From NCBI GenBank assembly GCA_027483645.1, contig JAIXUD010000022.1, forward strand, positions 372,001 through 436,000: a stretch of DNA of 64,000 nucleotides. The letters are read 5' to 3'. Positions 59,265 to 64,000 of this stretch are shown in pieces. A program made the translations under genes and the position numbers. Positions within the stretch are counted from its first letter, which is position 1, and every line of letters starts with the position of its first letter. Origin of the DNA: Sphingobacteriales bacterium. Its GTDB lineage: Bacteria; Bacteroidota; Bacteroidia; Chitinophagales; CAIOSU01. Under the pieces are notes generated by a model that did not search any database, was not told where the DNA came from, and worked only from the letters and a program-made list of their open reading frames with translations.

Positions 59265-61070
59265 ATGGCAGATAGCAAGGTATTATTGGAAGTGAAGGAC
59301 TTGGTGACCGAATTCCGCACGGATGACGGCATCGTGAAAGCGGTAAACAAAATCAGCTTTACCCTCAACCGTGGCGAGACCATCGGTATTGTGGGCGAAT
59401 CGGGTTCGGGCAAATCGGTTACCTCGCTATCCATTATGCGATTGATACCCAACCCTCCTGGCCGCATTGCCGGTGGGCAAATTATCTACCACCACAAAGA
59501 GAAAGGCCCCATTGATTTGGTAGCCCTATCTGAGAAGGAGATGCGCGAGTTTCGTGGTAACGAAATTTCGATGATTTTCCAAGAGCCGATGACCTCACTT
59601 AACCCCGTATATACCTGCGGAGACCAAGTAATGGAGGCCATCATCCTCCACCAAAAGAAGAGCAAGACCGAAGCACGCCAAATGACGTTGGAGCTGTTTG
59701 CCAAAGTGCAACTGCCCAACCCACAGCGTATATTGGATGCCTACCCACACCAAATTTCGGGCGGACAGAAGCAGCGCGTGATGATAGCCATGGCCATGAG
59801 CTGCAACCCCGGCATTTTGATTGCCGATGAGCCTACCACTGCCTTGGACGTAACCGTGCAAGACACGATACTACAACTGATGCGCGACCTGCGCGACCAG
59901 ATTGAAACCTCCATCATCTTTATTACGCACGATCTTGGGGTAATAGCCGAGATTGCCGACCGCGTAATAGTAATGTACAAGGGCGACATTGTGGAGCAGG
60001 GGCCGATAATGGATATTTTTAGCAATCCCCTGCACCCTTACACCAAAGGTCTATTGGCTTGCCGCCCGCCACTAGAAAAACGCTACAGCAAGCTGCCTAC
60101 CATTACCGACTTTATGGGCCGCGATGAGCAAGGCAACTTGGTGGAGTTGCAAAGCAATATACAAGAGGTAATTGCCAAGGTAACCGTAAGCGACGAGGCA
60201 CACGCCCAGCGCTTGGAAAACCTTAAGAAACAGGAGCCGCTATTGCAAGTGAAGAACCTTTGCACGTGGTTCCCGGGTAAAAAGAACTTCTTTGGCAAAA
60301 CGCTGGAGTATGTAAAAGCGGTAGATGATATCTCATTTGACGTATACCCGGGCGAAACCCTAGGCCTAGTTGGCGAATCGGGTTGTGGTAAAACTACCAC
60401 CGGCCGCAGCATTCTGCGCTTGGCACCGGTTACCAGTGGCGAAATTATTTACAAAGGCCGCAACGTGCTGAACCTTGGCGACAAGGATATGAAGGAACTG
60501 CGCGAGGAGATGCAAATCATCTTCCAAGACCCTTACAGCTCCCTGAACCCCCGCATGACCATCGGCGGTGCCATTATGGAGCCTATGCAGGTACACGGCC
60601 TGTACAACAACGATAAGGAGCGCAAAGAGCGGGTAATCAATCTATTGGAAAAGGTGAACCTACCCGGTGCGCACTTCAACCGCTACCCGCACGAGTTTAG
60701 CGGTGGCCAGCGCCAGCGTATCTGTATTGCCCGTGCCTTGGCCTTAAACCCTAGCTTTATCATTTGTGATGAGTCGGTATCGGCTTTGGATGTATCGGTG
60801 CAGGCGCAGGTGCTCAACTTGTTGATACAACTGCGCGAAGAGTTTAAATTTACTTACATCTTCATTTCGCATGACCTTTCGGTAGTGAAATTCATGTCGG
60901 ACCGCATGGTGGTAATGAACAAGGGCAAGATTGAGGAAATGGGCGCTGCCGACGAAATATACAACCACCCTAAACAGGCCTACACCCAAGGCCTTATCGA
61001 TTCCATCCCTAAAGGCCGCCTAGAAGACATCCAACACCGGATTGATGAAAGGCATGCTGCGGCGAAGTAG
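59265..61070 (+). CDS. Double ABC ATPase (DppD-DppF fusion type, oligopeptide/dipeptide uptake)
   Basis: 601-residue protein with two complete ABC ATPase domains. First: Walker [12 protein letters not shown] near residue 44, signature [15 protein letters not shown], Walker [13 protein letters not shown], then the oligopeptide-type end [16 protein letters not shown]. Second: Walker [12 protein letters not shown] near residue 370, signature [15 protein letters not shown], Walker [13 protein letters not shown] and [15 protein letters not shown]. This is the YejF/GsiA arrangement used for peptides, glutathione or related solutes. No permease or binding-protein gene is adjacent, so they must lie elsewhere. 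Domain call firm, substrate not. Confidence 0.93.
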   Translation: MADSKVLLEVKDLVTEFRTDDGIVKAVNKISFTLNRGETIGIVGESGSGKSVTSLSIMRLIPNPPGRIAGGQIIYHHKEKGPIDLVALSEKEMREFRGNEISMIFQEPMTSLNPVYTCGDQVMEAIILHQKKSKTEARQMTLELFAKVQLPNPQRILDAYPHQISGGQKQRVMIAMAMSCNPGILIADEPTTALDVTVQDTILQLMRDLRDQIETSIIFITHDLGVIAEIADRVIVMYKGDIVEQGPIMDIFSNPLHPYTKGLLACRPPLEKRYSKLPTITDFMGRDEQGNLVELQSNIQEVIAKVTVSDEAHAQRLENLKKQEPLLQVKNLCTWFPGKKNFFGKTLEYVKAVDDISFDVYPGETLGLVGESGCGKTTTGRSILRLAPVTSGEIIYKGRNVLNLGDKDMKELREEMQIIFQDPYSSLNPRMTIGGAIMEPMQVHGLYNNDKERKERVINLLEKVNLPGAHFNRYPHEFSGGQRQRICIARALALNPSFIICDESVSALDVSVQAQVLNLLIQLREEFKFTYIFISHDLSVVKFMSDRMVVMNKGKIEEMGAADEIYNHPKQAYTQGLIDSIPKGRLEDIQHRIDERHAAAK

Positions 61071-61073
61071 GAG

Positions 61074-61108
61074 ATTGGTTATTGGTTATTGGTTATTGGT
61101 TGCAAGTT
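61074..61108. repeat. Heptamer array, attggtt type
   Basis: Four exact attggtt units (61074-61101) plus gcaagtt. It starts three bases after the stop of the ABC ATPase gene. Confidence 0.85.
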
Positions 61109-61122
61109 GCGGTTCAAAATGT

Positions 61123-61329
61123 ACGTCATTGCGAGGAATGAAACGTAGCTTTTCGCGTAGTGAAATGACGAAGCAATCCCATCCCACGGAGCATGGTGTG
61201 GGATATACCGCGAAGCTAAGAACTTAAATACGATTAATTTAGCGTTTATTGAGAATTCATTACCTAACGCATGGGATTGCTTCGTCATTTCGCCCTGTGA
61301 AAGACAGGGCTTCATTTCTCGCAATGACG
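61123..61329. repeat. Nested inverted repeat of cattgcgag type
   Basis: Outer arms acgtcattgcgag (61123-61135) and ctcgcaatgacg (61318-61329). Inner arms of about 20 bp (aaatgacgaagcaatcccat ending at 61182, inverted from 61271). The spacer is about 90 bases. It lies between convergent genes. Confidence 0.8.
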
Positions 61330-61354
61330 GACGTTATGTGCTTTTTACAAAAAA

Positions 61355-62449
61355 TTACATCCGCTTCCTTCTATTCCGCTCAAAATCCTCAAACAGCAAC
61401 TCTCCCAAGCCTTTAAGGCCGGTGTAAAATGCTTTGCCGTGGTTTACTTCTGTAAACTCTTCTACGAATGCTTTTAGATATGGGTCGGTGGCAATCATAA
61501 AAGTGGTGATGGGGATGCGCAACCTGCGGGCAGCTTTGGCCAGGGTAAGCGTTTTGTTGATGATGCGCCTATCCAGCCCAAAACTGTTTTTATAGTACTC
61601 GCCGTTTTCAATCATGCAAGTAGGCTTACCATCGGTTACCATCATTATTTGCTTGTTGGCATTTTTGCGGCGGCGCAGCAGGTCCATGGCTAGTTCAAGC
61701 CCAGCAATAGTATTCGTGTGGAACGGGCCCACTTGTAAATAGGGGAGGTCTTTAATCTCGATTTGCCAAGCATCATTCCCGAAAACGATAATATCCAGCG
61801 TGTCCTTCGGGTAGCGGGTGGTAATCAACTCCGCCAATGCCATGGCTACTTTTTTGGCAGGGGTAATGCGGTCTTCGCCATACAGTATCATACTGTGCGA
61901 AATATCAATCATCAGCACCGTGCTAGTGTTGGTGTTGTATTCCGTTTCCACCACTTCCAGGTCGTCGTGGGTAAGCTTAAACTCTCCGATACCGTGGTTT
62001 ATCTGCGCATTGCGCATGCTTTCAGTAAGGCTGATGTTCTCTAGCGCATCGCCAAACTCAAAAGGGCGGTGGTCGCTACCGGGCTCATCGCCTTGCCCGC
62101 TAAACGGAGTTTTGTGGCTGCCGCGCTTCCCCTTCTTCAGCTTGCCAAAAATCTCCTCTAGTGCATTCTGGCGAATGGCTTGTTCGGTTTTTGGGGTAAT
62201 GGCGAGATTTCCACCCGGTTCATCTTCTTTTAAGTAACCGCGTTTTTTTAGGTCTTCAATAAAGTCGCCTACGCCATATTTATCGTCGGTAAGCTTATAC
62301 TCTTTGTCTAGTTCATTAAGCCAACTAATAGCCTCCGCCACATCGCCGCTAGTATAAGTAAGCAGCTCTTTAAAAATCTTAAATAGCTTGTCGAAAGGAG
62401 TTTGGTCCTGAGCGTTGGGGTCAAATTTGGAGAAACGGTAACCGAGCAT
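61355..62449 (-). CDS. VWA-domain protein
   Basis: A von Willebrand factor A domain protein of 364 residues from the ATG at 62449 (MLGYRFSKFDPNAQDQTPFD). A GTG six codons upstream (62467) would add six residues but lies inside a heptamer array, so I prefer the ATG. The N-terminal half is helical and charged; the MIDAS metal-binding motif is DISHSM in STVLMIDISHSMILYG, with further parts VAMALAELITTR, HTNTIAGLELAMDLL and MMVTDGKPT. Such VWA proteins often work with a MoxR-type AAA ATPase, here not adjacent. No signal peptide, so it is cytoplasmic. Confidence 0.9.
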   Translation of the reverse strand: MLGYRFSKFDPNAQDQTPFDKLFKIFKELLTYTSGDVAEAISWLNELDKEYKLTDDKYGVGDFIEDLKKRGYLKEDEPGGNLAITPKTEQAIRQNALEEIFGKLKKGKRGSHKTPFSGQGDEPGSDHRPFEFGDALENISLTESMRNAQINHGIGEFKLTHDDLEVVETEYNTNTSTVLMIDISHSMILYGEDRITPAKKVAMALAELITTRYPKDTLDIIVFGNDAWQIEIKDLPYLQVGPFHTNTIAGLELAMDLLRRRKNANKQIMMVTDGKPTCMIENGEYYKNSFGLDRRIINKTLTLAKAARRLRIPITTFMIATDPYLKAFVEEFTEVNHGKAFYTGLKGLGELLFEDFERNRRKRM

Positions 62450-62462
62450 TGGCGAAAATTGA

Positions 62463-62493
62463 GACACAAGATATTAGACGCAAGACACAAGAC
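62463..62493. repeat. Heptamer array identical to 32718-32748
   Basis: Units gacacaa, gatatta, gacgcaa, gacacaa, then gac; all 31 bases identical to the copy 30 kb upstream. It overlaps the alternative GTG start region of the VWA gene. Confidence 0.88.
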
Positions 62494-62579
62494 CTGCTTC
62501 AATGTTACCTACAACCAAAATACTGGGTTTAGAGTTTAGTTTTTTGGGATTATTTCCTTTTAAAGAATTCCTCAAATGA

Positions 62580-62802
62580 ACGTCATTGCGAAACCCTACT
62601 TGGTGCTCCAATTACTTAGGAGTTTACATGGGTTGAAGCAATCCCCTGCCACGGAGAATGATATTCTCAAACCAATGAAGCCAATTATGTAATATGTATG
62701 AATGCCTAAGTTATGGAATTTCTCCAGCCTCGTAGGGGGATTGCTTCAGGCCATCGGAGTGCATCACATACCGCAAAATCAAGTAGGCCTTCGCAATGAC
62801 GT
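62580..62802. repeat. Nested inverted repeat of cattgcgaa type
   Basis: Outer arms of 13 bp, acgtcattgcgaa (62580-62592) and its inverse (62790-62802). Inner arms gaagcaatccc (62635-62645) and gggattgcttc (62737-62747). Same architecture as 61123-61329. Confidence 0.78.
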
Positions 62803-62862
62803 ACATTTTTGGACACAATAATGTGCTTTTTGTATAGGATGCCTTCTCTTTTTTGAAACAAG

Positions 62863-62890
62863 TCTTGATACTTGATACTTGTGTCTTGAT
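62863..62890. repeat. Heptamer array, cttgata/cttgtgt type
   Basis: Units cttgata, cttgata, cttgtgt, cttgata; one base different from 25873-25900. It ends five bases from the OPT transporter stop, as the other copy ends five bases from the M48 stop. Confidence 0.87.
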
Positions 62891-62894
62891 ACTA

Positions 62895-64000
62895 TCATCT
62901 CGCCTTCACCACCGCATAATACAACCCTGCGCAACAACCTAAAAACACCCCAAATCCAATCCAATCGGGTAGTGGGTTTTCGATGAGGCGCATTACATTG
63001 TCATCTTCATAGTACCATATTGGGAAGGCCATAGCTACACCTACCAAGGCTTCGCCCGTAATCAAGCCAGAGGCGAATAATAGCCCAGCTTTCTCAGCAT
63101 TACCTTTGCGCATTTCCAGGTCTATACCGGCATTTGGAAGATCCAAAATATTTACTTCGCGTTCTGCGGCTACTTGCGCCGTTTTGTGCTGCTTTTTGAA
63201 ATACCTATCCACCAACCAAGCAATTACCCCACCAAAGAAAATGGCGGTATCCAAATACATGGGCAGGTACATGCCTACGGCCACGGCAAGCACCGGCATA
63301 CGGAAATTGCTGCCACGGCGCGCCAAAATCTGGTCGATGATGATGATAACCGCGCCAATGGCCATGCCACCATAAATATAATCCCATGGCAGCTCGCCGC
63401 CGAACACGCCTTCGGCTACGCTCATCATCAAAGTTGCCTGTGGGGCCGATAAGTCTTCTGACCCTATAGTGTAGGCTTTATTCAATAAATTGAGTACAGG
63501 AGCCATTACCAACGCTGCCGTTACCACGCCTATTATCTGCATGTACTGCTGGTACTTGGGTGTCGCGCCCAGTTCGTAGCCCGATTTAAGGTCTTGCATA
63601 TTATCGCCGGCAATGGCGGCAGCACAACACACCACGGCACCAATCATAATGGCCGAAGCCGCACCCACTGGCGAATCTGTGCCCAAAAGCACCGCCAAAA
63701 TGAGCGCACACGAAAGGATGGTAGCAATGGTAACGCCCGAAATGGGGTTGTTGCTACTACCCACCAAGCCAGCCATATAGCCAGCTACAGCCGAGAACAC
63801 AAACCCAGCAATAACCATAAGGATGGTCATGAAAATGCTGATTTCCAGCATCTCTATTTGCCTCCAGTAGATAATAAAAATAGGTACAATCAACACCCCA
63901 ATGCCAATTAGTATCCACTGTATCGGCATGTCGTACTCCGTGCGCAGGATGGTGGCGTTGTGGTCTTTGCCTTTCTTGAAAGCGCTAATACCTTCCTTAA
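62895..64000 (-). CDS. OPT-family oligopeptide transporter (5' end outside window)
   Basis: C-terminal part of a polytopic transporter of the OPT family. Reading continues past the apparent ATG at 63929 to the window edge with SAFKKGKDHNATILRTEYDM, so the true start lies outside. At least eight TM helices are visible (WILIGIGVLIVPIFIIYW; FMTILMVIAGFVFSAVAGYMAG; TIATILSCALILAVLLG). Family features include GLVGSSNNPISGVTIAT and AGDNMQDLKSGYELGATPKYQQ, both typical of the OPT/YSL group. Substrates of related proteins are small peptides or metal chelates. A heptamer array lies directly after its stop. Confidence 0.93.
   Translation of the reverse strand, partial: KEGISAFKKGKDHNATILRTEYDMPIQWILIGIGVLIVPIFIIYWRQIEMLEISIFMTILMVIAGFVFSAVAGYMAGLVGSSNNPISGVTIATILSCALILAVLLGTDSPVGAASAIMIGAVVCCAAAIAGDNMQDLKSGYELGATPKYQQYMQIIGVVTAALVMAPVLNLLNKAYTIGSEDLSAPQATLMMSVAEGVFGGELPWDYIYGGMAIGAVIIIIDQILARRGSNFRMPVLAVAVGMYLPMYLDTAIFFGGVIAWLVDRYFKKQHKTAQVAAEREVNILDLPNAGIDLEMRKGNAEKAGLLFASGLITGEALVGVAMAFPIWYYEDDNVMRLIENPLPDWIGFGVFLGCCAGLYYAVVKAR

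Larger units (their letters stand above)
62468..62894. other. Intergenic region with nested inverted repeat and two heptamer arrays
   Basis: Besides the arrays at 62463-62493 and 62863-62890 it holds the inverted repeat at 62580-62802. No gene is seen. Confidence 0.65.

Overview
This 64 kb window is a chromosomal segment of a Bacteroidota bacterium. The signs are at least seven secreted proteins with type IX secretion (T9SS) sorting tails, TAnnTTTG promoter boxes, SPOR-type and coathanger-type secreted proteins, small Bacteroidota-specific genes such as DUF5522, and the order rplM-rpsI-rpsB-tsf-pyrH-frr. A member of the Chitinophagales or a neighbouring order is my guess; the sequence alone does not settle the order. 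No rRNA, tRNA, CRISPR array or prophage is visible.

Layout. 1-7.9 kb: the end of a PKD-type T9SS protein, a PhoD-like phosphatase, the large subunit of methylmalonyl-CoA mutase and a DsbA-like lipoprotein. 8.1-12.2 kb: a four-gene export operon (ABC ATPase, membrane-fusion lipoprotein, FtsX-type permease, TolC-type outer membrane channel). 12.3-20 kb is the accessory part: a short Hsp70, a Pro/Thr repeat secreted protein, an Asp-rich lipoprotein, a protein with a cytidine-deaminase-like core between nuclear-protein-like tails, a 45-residue DUF5522 gene, a purB gene cut by an in-frame TAA, an RDD membrane protein, and a DUF559 nuclease inside nested inverted repeats next to a gene-less inverted-repeat element. 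20-34 kb: topA, a transglutaminase-like protein, a T9SS protein, an M48 peptidase with a membrane J-domain protein, an acyltransferase-gpsA pair for phospholipid synthesis, a SPOR-like protein, a LON-domain protein and an AI-2E-type transporter. 34-43.5 kb: secreted proteins (coathanger, tail-fibre-like, thermolysin-like), a pair of M16 peptidases and a T9SS type B protein. 43.7-50.4 kb: CRY-DASH, a quinone oxidoreductase and the translation operon rplM-rpsI-rpsB-tsf followed by pyrH-frr. 50.4-64 kb: a radical SAM/SPASM protein, a 1349-residue repeat protein, a CNNM/CBS protein, an arginine decarboxylase-like enzyme, a double ABC ATPase, a VWA protein and the end of an OPT transporter.

Two things stand out. 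First, about half of the longer intergenic gaps hold short arrays with an exact 7-base period in several sequence flavours (ACACAAG, GGTTACG, TGGTCCA, AGTATCA, ATTGGTT), two of which extend into or touch coding sequence. Second, the protein at 15086-16219 has an HSE...Cx4C zinc-deaminase signature within a predicted helix-strand-helix order, and its flanks look like those of a eukaryotic nuclear protein. The rest is ordinary Bacteroidota housekeeping and secretion content.
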